From positions 8,572,102 to 8,636,101 of the forward strand of contig CM067450.1 in the NCBI GenBank assembly GCA_034508935.3: DNA of 64,000 nucleotides. Direction: 5' to 3'. The notes beneath the pieces were generated by a model. That model did no database searches and was not told the origin of the DNA. It saw nothing but the letters and a program-made list of their open reading frames with translations. The first letter of the stretch is position 1; every line of letters starts with the position of its first letter. This DNA comes from Berghia stephanieae. Its lineage: Eukaryota > Mollusca > Gastropoda > Nudibranchia > Aeolidiidae. Position numbers and translations under genes: made by a program. Shown piece by piece: positions 33,601-57,742 of the stretch.

Positions 33601-34033
33601 GGGAGACCTTCCGAAAGCTCCTAGCGCTAGCATTTCTTTCAATTTGTATTTTCATCGTGGATCTTTTGTCATGTGTTTATTTATTCAATTTGTCATCATA
33701 TAGAAGTATTTTAAAAACTCTAGAACAAACCTAGATAGATTTGTGAAAGTTTAAATTTCCTAATTTGACCATTGTTTTGATTTGTGAAGGATTGAAAGGT
33801 AGTGCAAAGCAGTCCTAAGTTTTTTTTTCTCTATTACTATTAAGGTTAGCTCGAGGTCGGAGGATTGTTTTTCTATTCGGGTTACATAAGTCTTCGTAAA
33901 GGTGATAGGGTGTTTGTTTTTCCTATTAGGGTAAGTTAAAGGTACTAGGTTTTATTTTTTCTTATGGTTAATTGAGGGAATATATGAGTTGTTTCCCTTT
34001 CTAGGAGTACTAGGAGTTTTCGGAAGGCCTCCC
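33601..34033. mobile_element. hAT-like non-autonomous element
   Basis: Ends GGGAGACCTTCCGAAAGCTC and GAGTTTTCGGAAGGCCTCCC are inverted. The 8 bp flanks CCAAAACT and CCCAGACT match at 6 of 8 positions. 433 bp, no coding frame. The termini resemble those of 52218-52443. Confidence 0.6.
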
Positions 34034-34059
34034 CCCAGACTACTAGGAGCAGACCAGGC

Positions 34060-34140
34060 AACAGCCACTTTTTAGTGGCTAATCATCCCTGGTTGCATAA
34101 AAAAGAAAATGGCGGTGCTCGACCTCTCGTGTTCAGATTC
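34060..34140 (+). repeat. Fragment of the element that flanks the RNPEP first exon
   Basis: CCCTGGTTGCATAAAAAAGA then AAATGGCGG and CTCGACCTCTC match 35152-35200 and the reverse complement of 35800-35860. Confidence 0.65.
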
Positions 34141-35089
34141 TTTATGGGGAAGTAGATAATGAGTTCCCTATATGGCCATGTCAATCATGTAGACATCCTT
34201 TGATGATATAAGCCTACCCTTTGATGTCTGCAGTCGCCTTTTCGTTTTCTACGGTCACTCATGGCTAAACAGCCGTCAACAATGAACTGAACCATCGTTG
34301 AAACACTGGAAGTCGCTAATGGCATAGTTGCGTCACAATCACCACGTTGCTGAATATATTATCCAGGCACGGTTGATAGGTAAAAAAGCCAAATTATGTT
34401 CTAGTTACATTTTAAACAAACAAAGTATATCACTGATCTCGTCTCATTGAGATATAAAGAATGATATAAAATTCAATAAAATTGGCCGATAAATAAAAAA
34501 AGTTGCTATAAAAATCTAATAATATAAACAAAAGCAATTTTTAAAATCAAATTTATTCGTAAAACAGTTGGTTTTCAACCGATTTTTCTGAAATAAGGAC
34601 CAATTTCTTGTTTTTTTTTCAAGCTGATTTCAACAATGTAACTTTCAAATTCCTCAGAATTATATTTTTTACTTTTAGATTTTAGCTTTTAGGCCTACTC
34701 AAAAAGGTGTTATATTCCTTGCGTAACAATAGCGTAATACATCGATGGTGAGATTCACAATTCTACACGAATGGACGGTGGCGGTAGATCAAAGAGGTGT
34801 ACCAAATTTATTTACCAACTACTTTTCTTAGTGCTAAAATTACAAAGTAATAATTTCGCGTCACAAAAAATAACTCTCAAGTTCCTATCTCTTTATTAGA
34901 ATAAAATTGATACCACGAATGACAAAATCGACCACAAATAAGGGAGTTATAAATTATTCATAATATGTTTTAAAGTTATTAATATAAACGCGATCATTGG
35001 AGCCAATTCTAAAATGTACAAGTAAAAGTGTAGTTTAATGTCTAATTTGGTTTATCATCATAAACCTGGCCTTTTTTTTTCTATTTTCC

Positions 35090-35215
35090 GTCCACAAATC
35101 AAGGTTAATCGAGCTCAGTCAAAGTCATTCATAAAGAGATTAAATCGCACAGCGTCCCTGGTTGCATACAAAAGAAAATGGCGGCTCTCGACCTCTCACT
35201 AGCCACTTTTGATGA
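35090..35215 (+). repeat. Left arm of a ~115 bp inverted repeat pair
   Basis: From CAAATCAAGGTTAATCGAGC to GCTCTCGACCTCTCAC; its reverse complement, with substitutions, lies at 35800-35925. It is a truncated copy of the interior of the 35742-36054 element. Confidence 0.75.
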
Positions 35216-35366
35216 CGTTTGTCGTCTCTAGTCCTGTATTCTCTATGGGCCTCCCTCAAAACTATCTAGAAGAAAATGAAAGATCTTGAAATTGAAGGCG
35301 TTCGATATTACCATAATATCAGAATCAGAGTAAAGATGTAAAATATAGTCAAACTTATTTACTCAC

Positions 35367-35480
35367 CAAAATGAGTTGGACGTTAGTGACACTGACAGAA
35401 ATCCTCACTGTACTTGTACTGTGGTGTGTGTAACTAACAGTATCAGTGACTGGAACACGTACACCGCTCTTGAATCTTGA
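35367..35480 (-). other. RNPEP: Probable 5' UTR exon of RNPEP
   Basis: On the minus strand a good donor (TTG|GTGAGT) ends a stretch at 35367. It would join the acceptor CTTACAG at 27656, leaving 15 untranslated bases before the RNPEP ATG. The stretch holds no ATG, and an in-frame stop lies upstream, so it would be wholly untranslated. The outer boundary is unknown; the right edge given is only a guess. It implies a first intron of about 7.7 kb. This is inference from splice signals only. Confidence 0.4.
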
Positions 35481-35619
35481 TCACGAGATAATTTACTTTT
35501 ATCAGTATCACATGAGGCGTCACATTCGAGCCTCCAAACGCCTTTAATGTTTAAATAAATGTGGATAATACCTAACGGAAGAAGTGGAGGCGTTTTTATT
35601 CACTTTTCATCAGTCAGAG

Positions 35620-35622
<3 letters not shown>

Positions 35623-35653
<31 letters not shown>
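35623..35653. repeat. Poly-G run of 31
   Basis: Uninterrupted G homopolymer upstream of the presumed RNPEP first exon. Its length in the assembly may be unreliable. Confidence 0.97.
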
Positions 35654-35655
<2 letters not shown>

Positions 35656-35741
35656 GCTGTAGTTGGCCAAGTTGTTGTGAAAGGAGAATCAACTTTCAAC
35701 TCTCAACCTGACCTTTCATGTCACAGCCCACTTGGGTAACC

Positions 35742-36054
35742 CACAGACCAGAGAGAGGGGCAGACAGGAAAACGTCGTAAAAAAAAAAAAAAAGTGGCTG
35801 TGAGAGGTCGAGCGCCGCCATATTAATTTTTTATGCAACCAGGGACGCTGTGCGATTTAGTCTAAATTATTTCATCACTTTGATAGAGTTAAATTAACCT
35901 TGATTTGTTGACGGATTTATTTGCAGCCATTATATCGTCCATCTCTCTCTATATTCTCGTTTCAGTTGATTACTGGTTACACTTGACACAAGATGGCGGC
36001 AATTGGCCAAAATAAAACCGCTGTTGTTTTGTCTGCCCCTCCCTCTGGTCTGTG
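35742..36054. mobile_element. hAT-like foldback element upstream of RNPEP
   Basis: Ends CACAGACCAGAGAGAGGGGC and the near-inverse GCCCCTCCCTCTGGTCTGTG. The 8 bp flanks GGGTAACC and GGATAACC match at 7 of 8. 313 bp, no coding frame. It includes ACAAGATGGCGGC, a YY1-like motif. Confidence 0.65.
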
Positions 36055-36059
36055 GGATA

Positions 36060-36489
36060 ACCTGCCTTTTCCCTGTTTCAGAATTAATAATTTAGGGTAT
36101 TTAATCATAATAATACATGACATTTATAACGCGCATTTTCATCATGGGTGATTTAGGCTGTTTTATAATGAATTCTTTTACTTATCGTGTAGCTGTCACT
36201 CATATAGGCAGGAAGTGTTAGCGCGACGTGCGATATGCAGGTCTGATATCTGAACGCAATTATGGGCATATTTTAACATTTTTTGTAATGGACAATAATT
36301 TGTGTCACTCTTTGAGATTCCATTACAACAATGAACCCATCATAAATTGTACGATCAGACCTACATATAAGTGTACGTCGTGTTAGCGTTGTATCGGACA
36401 AGATTATCGATAGCTACAGCAAGCATGACTTTTCATGTTACAGTGTTGTTACATATGAATATGTAACGACAGGGAACATGTCTTTTAGT

Positions 36490-36490
<1 letters not shown>
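36060..36490. other. Intergenic DNA upstream of RNPEP, nothing identified
   Basis: No coding homology or repeat structure recognised. It could include part of the RNPEP promoter, but no core element stands out. Confidence 0.4.

Positions 36491-36491
<1 letters not shown>

Positions 36492-36521
<30 letters not shown>
36492..36521. repeat. Poly-G run of 30
   Basis: Uninterrupted G homopolymer. A third G run lies at about 36856-36873 within a (GA)n tract. Confidence 0.96.
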
Positions 36522-36522
<1 letters not shown>

Positions 36523-36654
36523 GGGAGAGAATAGCTAACGCTAGCTGCCAACTGTCAGATCTGTTTATCTGCAAGGGTTGGTTCACAGCGCTTGCGACAC
36601 TTTTATGCCGTTTCAGCCGACAGTATACAAGAAGTTTGGATGGTGAAAATTTGT

Positions 36655-36770
36655 TCTGTTTTATTTTTAAGGGTTTTTATAGCGCTTGCAACACGTTTAG
36701 GTCATATCAGCGCCAGTAAAAATGAAGAAAATGGGATAGTCAAATTCTAGAATTACAAGGAGAGGAAGGG
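36655..36770 (-). repeat. Family A retroposon, truncated
   Basis: Only the 3' part is present: TTAAGGGTTTTTATAGCGCT, GCAACACGTTTAGG, TATCAGCGCCAGTAAAAATG and the following block. It is cut off at 36760 by a (GA)n run. Confidence 0.8.
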
Positions 36771-36804
36771 AAGAGAGAGAAAGGGGGGAGGAGAGGGAGG
36801 GAAG

Positions 36805-36866
<62 letters not shown>

Positions 36867-36872
36867 GGGGGG

Positions 36873-36903
<31 letters not shown>
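36771..36903. repeat. (GA)n microsatellite with G run
   Basis: GA repeats interrupted by about 18 G. Confidence 0.95.
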
Positions 36904-36908
<5 letters not shown>

Positions 36909-38346
36909 AAGCTTAACACAAAATATAATGTTTTCTTAGGCCCTAAAGCACGGCGTGAAAGTCCAATTCTTAGAAATTGGACGCGTCCATTTTGTTTTAC
37001 TGAGAAACGGTGTTATAGGATATTACTCGGAAATTACTGGACCCCAAAGTATTTTCCGTAATTTATTTCAAAATGTATTCACCAACAGAAAAGAAAGAAT
37101 ACCTTTTTTACTGTGTAAATTCAATAAAGAAAATGTTTTTAACTTTTTTTTTTTTAATGGGCTTCTTATGCCAACCATGACTTGCGATCACGTAACTGAG
37201 ACATGCCCTTACAGAGGAGAACGTCAACATACCATTGCGCATGCGTGTCTCTTATCTATCGTTTTGTTAATGGGATATAATTTTCGAAATGTTATAAAGT
37301 AGGTACATACTTTTGTCAAATAAAAATATAACCAATAAACTGATTTTGATGAAAAGTTCAGTGATGTGTTGCAAAGAATGAAAAATAATAAGGAATGTAC
37401 CCAAGATTAAGATGACCCACCCTTGGAATCACTGACTTCACGGTTCGGTAACTCAGACTAAAAGATGACCGAGAAACGATTTAACTGGTGCACTGTGAAC
37501 TTTTCATCAAAATAAGATTATCAGTTATATTTTTATTTTATAAAAGTATGTATATAATAATATTTTAAAAGTGATACCTCATTTACCAGGAAACCGTGTT
37601 CGAGGTAAAAATTAGTTCGAGGAAGGAATGGAATGATAACAAAGAATAATAAGGAAAAAATTGGGGCATTCGAATGAGTTCCAGGAAACTGCTGTGCTGG
37701 AGAGTAGGTCAAGGTCCCATCGGCAGGCCATTCTGATAGAGAGTGCGTCTCTCAATGATTTAGTGGTGGTGGATGTGGTAATGGTAGTGATGATGAAGAT
37801 GTTGTGGTGGTGGTTGAAGTAATGGTGATAGTGATATAATTTTAGATCCAGACCAGAATTATTTTTAAAAAGTCCAAGTTAAATCGAAGTTTTGGCATCT
37901 CAGGTAAACGGAAAACTGGCAAAGTGTCATTCTGGCTTGACAAAAACCGACCCGCTGGCTGTCGGCGATTTAGCATCCATGGAATCTGTACAATGACAGA
38001 AAACCAAATCAAAGACAACACAATTCATACCTCGAGGTTAATAGGATTGTGTTTGAAATCATGTTACCTCTAATGGTCATGTTTTTCTCCCTCTTAGACC
38101 GGTAGTCAGCTATCACCACAAAAAAAAACCACCGATACGAGTAGATACAGTAATAGAGAAAGACTTGCATGATCCAATTGAAGAGAAAACAAAAGAGTGA
38201 ACAAACAAACGAGTAATTAAAAATTATTATTTCAAAAGCCAATAAAAGTAATAAAAACGCAAAAGCAGATATTATCACAGGTTGTGTGCTTATATTTGGA
38301 AGCTAATATTTCAATTGAAAGAAAAATAAAATTCTGAGTATACATA
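36904..38346. other. Intergenic DNA, no gene identified
   Basis: One 115-codon open frame (36955-37302, plus; MKVQFLEIGRVHFVLLRNGV and on) matches nothing I recognise and has no companion exon. The rest shows no structure apart from short GTG-rich runs near 37770. Confidence 0.4.
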
Positions 38347-39205
38347 GGGAGCGTTCACATATTACGTCATCAGCTAGGGGGGGAGGGGGGGTCTACCAAA
38401 TGTTGACATGTGTTGACATGGGGGAGAGGGGGGGGGGGGGGTCAGACCCAAGATGATGTCATCAAAACATAGGCAAATTAAGCCTATTTCAAAGTTTGTT
38501 CCTTTCAAAACAGCTAAAGATAAATTGCTATGATGAGTATTGCCCATCTCTCAAGAAACAAAATGGGAAAGGGGTATCACTTCTCAAAAGGCGAACTTGC
38601 CCTAAATGTTCATTGTATCACTCCTCGATCACAGCAATGAAAGACCATTCACGAAAATGCGGCATGAAGATGAAATTGATGATACTATTTATAGTACATT
38701 GCCAGAGGTCCAAGGCAGAAACATTTTTGAATCAATTAATTTTATGTTTGGAAATTGAAACAGAAATTCATTCCACTAAAAGACTAATATGCTATAAAAT
38801 AATTTGCCTCCTATACTATTTTAAATTACACTTTCTGAATTTTTTTTAATAGCACCTGCACCAAGTAGCCTACTTTAAATAATGTTTGTTAGATTTTATA
38901 TTTGCAAATTAAAATTTTATGTCCCCATTGTATCGTAAAACATAAATTATCAACAGTTTCTGAAATTAATAAAATGTCTGAATGTGTTTTATTAAACGTT
39001 GATAATCTATGTTTATGGTTTGAAAAACGAATAATAAATATTGTGAAATTAAAGTTATCTTTTAGTTTTTATTAAATTAGATGACGTCATCATCTGTTGG
39101 GGGGGGGGGGGGGGTCAGGTCAATGATGACAAGTGATGACTTGGGGGAGGGGGGGGGGGGGTCTAAAAGGGCAAATTTTTGATGACGTAATATGTGAACG
39201 CTCCC
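38347..39205. mobile_element. DNA transposon with perfect 26 bp TIRs
   Basis: Both ends start GGGAGCGTTCACATATTACG and continue for six further matching bases. Flanks ATACATA and ATACATG suggest a 7 bp target duplication with one change. Subterminal G runs with GTCATCA-rich motifs occur at both ends. It encodes the zinc-finger ORF below but no recognisable transposase, so it looks non-autonomous. Confidence 0.85.
38496..38849 (+). CDS. Zinc-finger ORF inside the 26 bp-TIR element
   Basis: 117 codons. Residues about 33-55 read RRTCPKCSLYHSSITAMKDH followed by SRKC, a C-x2-C-x12-H-x3-C finger. No other domain is recognised and the C-terminal half is Ile/Leu-rich and may be non-coding. It may be the remains of an element-encoded DNA-binding protein. 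There is no sign of use by the host. Confidence 0.4.
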   Translation: MFLSKQLKINCYDEYCPSLKKQNGKGVSLLKRRTCPKCSLYHSSITAMKDHSRKCGMKMKLMILFIVHCQRSKAETFLNQLILCLEIETEIHSTKRLICYKIICLLYYFKLHFLNFF

Positions 39206-39857
39206 ATACATGTTACGGTGAAAACCAGTTAAACTGAAATTCAAGGGACTTGTTGTGCACTGTAATTTATCTTAATTCCTGCAATTTCTGACTCAAATAT
39301 AGTGATTGCAAATTATAAATAAATCAAAAGGTGTCACTGATTAATGAATATTAGAGTTCTCAACTCCTAGTAAATTGACTCAATTAGGCCATAAAGGTTA
39401 AAAAGTTGAACTTCCTTGGGACTAGTATTCCATCAAACAATAAAGATTAAGGGCCTAGAGATGTGCAATGGGCAGTCAATGAAATGTATGAAGTCACAGA
39501 AATCTGAATAATTAAAAAAAAAAGAATTTGATTTTGTCAACACTATAAAAAGTGAGAGTCTCTGTTTGTTGGTGATTTAGGGGCTAGGCTAGCACATCTA
39601 GACTGTAATGAATGTGTTAACCAAATAAACGACATATCTTTGGATTGCTGCCCTTTGTTAGCGTTTTCAATGTTCACTGTAATCAGATTTTACTGAAATC
39701 CTTTTCTTCTGTTTGATAGAGTTAGGTCATAGGGGGAAAATACTGATTAAAAAAAAACAAAAACAAACTATAATAGTGTATATAAAGCAATAATTATTAC
39801 AAACACACACACACACGCATACACACACGCGCACACACACAAACACACATAGATAAA

Positions 39858-39938
<81 letters not shown>

Positions 39939-41403
39939 TTTGATAAATCATTACTCATCTGCTTTAAGTTATGAAGAAAAAAAAAGGCCACGAGTGAAAT
40001 GAAACATGCAATAAAAGAATTTGTGCCTGAAATTTATCAAAATGAACCAAGTCCATTATTAATTTCCTTCTCTGCAGAAAAGAGAAAGAAATGTTTTTAT
40101 ATTCACTGATCACTCCCAACACTTCCCATCAACTTTGCCATTGTTCTGCATAACTTTTATCTACAAGTAACCTAGGATTCTAAGAAGTGATTCCAATGGT
40201 TATGATGAAATGAAATAGAATAAATTGTACTATGATAATATACCGGTGTTATATTATTATATTATATTTTATGACCATTTTAATATGTAATACAATGTAC
40301 CATGATATTAATTTTCATCAATTAAAGTAACAATTGAAATAAAAAATAAAAAATACTAACCCCCCCCCCCCCTCCTCCTCTTTGAGTGTCCTTTATAGCA
40401 ACTTAAGGGGAAAAAATACTGGGATATCTGAAATACACACTTTAAAAAACTAATACACAAAAGAGTTACGTATGTAAATCAATAGTGAACATTATCATCA
40501 TGAGCATTTGCGACTATTGAACATTTAAAAAAATGATTTCCAATGAGAACTCAGTTTATAATTATAATGGAAGGTCTTCGACGAACTGCTGCTGTGGAAT
40601 GTTGTATTCACCAACACCAATTGATTACACTGCAGTGGGTTTCAAATTATAAAAACGAACCAAAAACAAAGAAATTAAAAAAAAAAATCACCTGCTAAAC
40701 TCGGAGAAAAATTGAATGTTAAATTATCTATGTTATCATTGTTTATTATTAATCTTCATCTAATTTTTTATTCATATTGAGTAATATTAGTTCAGCATTT
40801 TCTGACTCACACTGTTTTAAATTAGAAAAACTAATATGACAATAAAGACCACGAAAAAAAAAAAAAAAATAATGGTAATAATGGTGGCTAATAATCAGAA
40901 CATGTAAAATACACATGAGAATGAAAACAAAGAATATATCAATGACGTTGTTCTCTAATAGTGTCGCTGAAAATTTTAACCAATCATATTTTTACGAAGT
41001 AAAGATAAATCCTATTCAGAGACCTTCCATTCATATGTAAAATAATACATGATTATCAATATTTCCAGATAAAACACATAAAATTTTTTTTTTTAATAAA
41101 CAGCTGGTTTCGACAATTAAATCATAAAATTTTTTTGATGTTCAGGACTCCTACAGGACAAATCAATAGTTACAAGTTTAGAGTTTAGAGTTTAGAGTGA
41201 TCGTTAATGATTTAGTCACAATCTTTTCCTCATTTTGTCCTGATTTATCGTATAAGAGTTTGTATTTTTATAAAGGGAAAACATGAAAAATATTTTCGTT
41301 CACTACAACTGTACCTATATTCTTTGTCTTCATTTCTGTCTGAATCCATAGCTTAAAGCAGCATATTTCAGTCATTTGAAAAATATATAGAAAAACATTT
41401 GAA
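39206..41403. other. Intergenic DNA below GCLM
   Basis: Holds a (CA)n/(AT)n block at 39803-39935 and a C run at 40361-40372. The GCLM 3' UTR must start at 41403, but I cannot fix its end. No other gene seen. Confidence 0.5.
39803..39935. repeat. (CA)n then (AT)n microsatellite
   Basis: Compound dinucleotide array. Confidence 0.95.
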
Positions 41404-51111
<9,708 letters not shown>

Positions 51112-51465
51112 TTTTCTGTCACTTTCAAATGGACACTTCTTTCCTGTGATCAATTATTTTTTAAAAGAAAACAAAAGAAGAAAGAATCAATTGAAAGATA
51201 TATTAAGATTTTGTGTTTTCAACAAAATAATAATTTAAAAAAAGCACCTGAAAAGATATTCATGAAATCCTATATATGCAAGAATATAATCCCACTCCAT
51301 CCTATAAATATTGATAAAAATGAATCAAGGCAACTTATCACGGTATTCTGTTTCACATGTTTGTATTCATTTGGAACTAGTCCTGGTGATAGTAGTTGTG
51401 ATGATGATGATGGTGATGATGACGACTACGAAAATGAGGATGATGGTGGTGGTGGTGGATTTAAT

Positions 51466-51471
<6 letters not shown>

Positions 51472-51541
<70 letters not shown>
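51472..51541. repeat. (GA)n microsatellite
   Basis: About 35 GA units, preceded by a GAT/GGT-rich run. Confidence 0.96.
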
Positions 51542-51546
<5 letters not shown>

Positions 51547-51901
51547 AGCCTCTTTTTTCTGTGGGTCTATTTCTACATCGCATGTTTACACCCCCAATAG
51601 TGGTACATATGGTACGTTAATAATTTTAATAATATAAATTTATTGTCATATTTTAATTCGTACTTCCTTACAAAGGGGTATTCTATTTCCTGTCACATCA
51701 TTGTTTTTGTTTATTCACCTTAACTACTCCATTCACACATATCTCATTCGTCCTTAGTGTTTTCTTCATCGTGTTTTGTTGATAAAGGGGACATCCGGAA
51801 TGTCCACAGTATGTCTTCATCTAATAAATTGAAGCTTACAATTCTACACTTATCGTTATTTTTTCCTTCAAGCAGCAACCTTTTTGTTAATTAACCAGCA
51901 C

Positions 51902-52062
51902 TGCCAATGGAGGTGCATAAAAACGGTGTATTTTTTATACCTCAAATGGAAATGCATGGCGCTGATACGACCTAAACTAAATGTGTTGTAAATGCCATAA
52001 AAAATGGAGGTGCATAAAAACGGTGCGTTTTTGTACACCTCCAATGGAAGTGCATATAAAAA
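51902..52062. repeat. GCACCTCC palindromic repeats with a family A tail fragment inside
   Basis: AATGGAGGTGCATAAAAACG occurs twice (about 51903 and 52003), and GTACACCTCCAATGGAAGTG follows. Between them, GGCGCTGATACGACCTAAAC and TGTGTTG are the 3' block of family A. Confidence 0.65.
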
Positions 52063-52217
52063 GGCCACCAGAGTCGATGGTCCAAATCATCAATAAAGGG
52101 TTTTCATAATAATAATTCATTACAATTCAACCAAGTCCAACATCATGAAAATCACATGCGCCACTTCAATTCAATAACTTTTAGTATCCATTAGTATTAG
52201 TAGTCATTAGTAAATTC

Positions 52218-52443
52218 GGGAGGCCTTCCATAAGCTACCACATCCCAAGTATTCTTGTTTAGTAGGGGGTTTGGGAGGGGGGAAACTTTTTTTTTTTTTT
52301 TTTAAAGTCTCCCCCCTCCCAAACCCCCTACACTAGAACTTCTAGTAGGGGTTTGGGAGGGGGGAGACTTTAAAAAAAAGTTTCCCCCCCCCTACTAGAA
52401 CAAGAATACTTGTTGGGATGTAGTAGCTTATGGAAGGTCTCCC
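52218..52443. mobile_element. hAT-like foldback MITE with perfect 8 bp TSD
   Basis: Flanked by GTAAATTC at 52210-52217 and 52444-52451. The outer arms begin GGGAGGCCTTCCATAAGCTA and are inverted at the other end. The inner part is itself a series of inverted AGTAGGGGTTTGGGAGGGG-type blocks, so the whole element folds into a long hairpin. No coding frame. Confidence 0.88.
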
Positions 52444-53195
52444 GTAAATTCACTAAGACTAAGTTGAGGGGTCGCCTTCATGGTTAGTTTTATTTTGTGC
52501 CTGAGAGTCCTGGGCGCTCTAACCCTAATTGTAGACAGAAAATTTATTAATGTTATGTTAACCCTGCCAGTCCAGTTTATTGAGATAAATAAGTTGATAA
52601 ATTTAAAAATTAAAACTCTAGACTTCGACTACTATTCTATTAACTTTATACTTTATTATTAACTGTAACTCCAGGTGAGCAACGGTATATTTTCCAAAAG
52701 TCATTGAAGTGGCGCTGTCCTGTTTATGGAATGACACCCTATGAGACACTTATTACACTCTCTACTCTGCTTCTTGAATCATAAAATTAAATGTCATTTG
52801 TTAATATTATTATTCAATTCGTATTCGTGGTGTTGGGCTGATGATGAATCTAACCTCACCAATACGGTTCAATACGTCCTCAGTTATTAATCTGTATAAA
52901 TTTGTAGTTAATCAACTGCACACTCATTTCGTACTTACTCTGGCCTTCCACGCAGTGACTCAGCGGTTATATGGAGATAAATTCTACTCTACTTCCCACT
53001 CGGGTTATATTATTTGATCGACGAGAGATAAGTAATTCAAAGATAAATAAAGTTCCTCTCACCTCTTTTATTTTCCTGAGTTTCTTTCGTTTCCTTCACA
53101 ACTTACACTAAAGAACAAGTTCATTTTGAAGAGCTCTCAAAGGGGAATAATTAAAAACTATAATGACCCTCCCTCCAACCCCCCCTCCCCAACAT

Positions 53196-53212
53196 TCTCT
53201 CTCTCTCTCTCT

Positions 53213-53286
<74 letters not shown>
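53196..53286. repeat. (CT)n microsatellite
   Basis: CT repeats with two short C runs. Confidence 0.96.
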
Positions 53287-53288
<2 letters not shown>

Positions 53289-53289
53289 C

Positions 53290-54375
53290 TTGGCAAGTTT
53301 ATTAGACCAAACTCAAGTTGTTATCAACTTTTTCTAATCATTCTCCAAATGTGATAGATCAATAACCCGATTTCAACAGCTTTAATTTAAGGAACCTTGA
53401 TTTAATTAATTTTGTGTTCTACTGGCAATAGGTACTAATGGTAATCAACCACGAGTAGCGGTTCTAGCCTATTTATAGTGGTGGGGCAAAGATGAGTCGG
53501 TCATATATATATATGGAAGGGTGGGCAGATATATATATATATATCTTTTTTTTTTCACCTTAAAAAAAAAAATTATTTCAACCACAAATAATCACACTCA
53601 CAATGAAATGACAATACCAGTAGATTTTTAATTATTCCAAACGTAATCAAAAATGAATCACGAAAGAGAATACAACAAAATAAATAAAGTGACGAGACAT
53701 AATGCGACAACACCTTGACAATACAAGTCCATTTCGTTCACTCGAAAAATTAAAGAGATTCTTTAATCCCTCAACGGCGAGATTAATATTTCTATTACAT
53801 TACTGGTTTTCAGTAGTACGTAGTAACTTTAAAGTTTTCATCGAGAAGCAACAACAGCGATATGACTCGAGTTTCATTCAGAGCTCAAATTGCATCATTT
53901 TTACTGCTCTCTTGGTGGTTAGAATGATTGTGCCGGTGGTGGTAGTGGTTGGAATAGTGGTAGCGGTGGTGGTGGTAGAGGAGGAGGAGGAGGAAGAGGA
54001 GACGGTGAGGGAGGATGTAATTATGGTAGTGGTTTTGGTGGTGCTGTTGGTTATAATGATAGTTGTGGAGACGATGACGGAAATTGTATAATGATGTTGA
54101 ATTGTTTTTATTGCTATTGTAGTACTTGTTGTTAATGTTGTTGTTTTTGTTGTTAATGATGATGATTATTATGATGACAACGACGATGTCGTCGACAATG
54201 ATGATTACCATACGATATTACAAAGTTTATTCAATCTTAGGCTTTCGCCAATAAATCATACAATTTGATGACAACATACATGAAAGTGGAAAAAAATGGT
54301 AAATGGAACCAAACAATAAACTGATATCATTAATAACCACACAAAAATACAACAATCGTAAAACCACCAATACGT
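53290..54375. other. Intergenic DNA, no gene identified
   Basis: (AT)n patches near 53503 and 53530. A GGT/GAG-rich and GTT-rich run at 53930-54200 gives open frames of Val/Glu or Asn/His that I regard as low complexity. Confidence 0.45.
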
Positions 54376-54377
54376 AC

Positions 54378-56995
<2,618 letters not shown>

Positions 56996-56999
56996 AAAA

Positions 57000-57580
57000 T
57001 GAAATTATTCCTTTTTCGGACAAAGCTCGTAATCTTGACATATATTATTTTGATTGTAGTCTGTCCATGGAAAAACGTGTCTCATATTGTTTGTAAAATT
57101 CTTTATCTCGAACTACGAAAAATTGCCCATTTGTCCAATATTCTAACTCAAAAGATGTTCAAACACTAGTCTTTTCTTTGATCTTTTCTAGACTTGACTA
57201 TTTGTAATTCATTACTTTTTGATCTGCCTGATAATATATTAAAGAAATTACAGCTTTTACAAAACCAAGCCTTATAAATTGCTTTGAAGAAGAAAACTGG
57301 GAATACATAGCTATACTGTTTTATGAACTTCACGTTGCCAAACAAGGCTAGATTGATTATAAAAAGCAATGCTTTGCTCATCCTTTTAGTTATATCCCAT
57401 CTCGCAATTCAAGATCGTGTGATCAGCATCTTTTGCGTACCACAAAATAATGGAACACAAAATTAAAAGACAGATCCTTACATTGCGCAACCCCAAAAGT
57501 GTGGATTTCTCTGCCATTCTGCGCTCTAGTGGTACTAATTCAGTAAAAGTTTTTAAAATAGAAAATTAAAAATCTAATTC
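57000..57580 (+). mobile_element. Decayed LINE RT C-terminal region
   Basis: The plus strand reads SLSMEKRVSHIVCKI, LRKIAHLSNILTQKMF, SRLDYL, a YELHVAKQG-like block, SCDQHLLR, then LHCATPKVWISLPF. The order (LSMxxHVxxI, SRLDYCN, YAAPxxWNSLP) is that of Jockey/CR1-group LINE C-termini. Several stops interrupt it; old copy. Confidence 0.78.
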
Positions 57581-57742
57581 ATCTTTTTCGATTATATCTC
57601 GATAATATGCAGAAATATTTTTTTTTTTGATGGTTTAATTACATCATCATTGTAGTGTCACCGCATATAACTTGTTTACCGACATTTACATTTTAAAAAT
57701 AATGATGTAGTCTGATCATGTAAATGCTATTGATAATCATCA

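Noticed and set aside
36955-37302. 115-codon plus-strand frame as a gene
   Set aside because: No motif, no companion exons and no homology that I can recognise.
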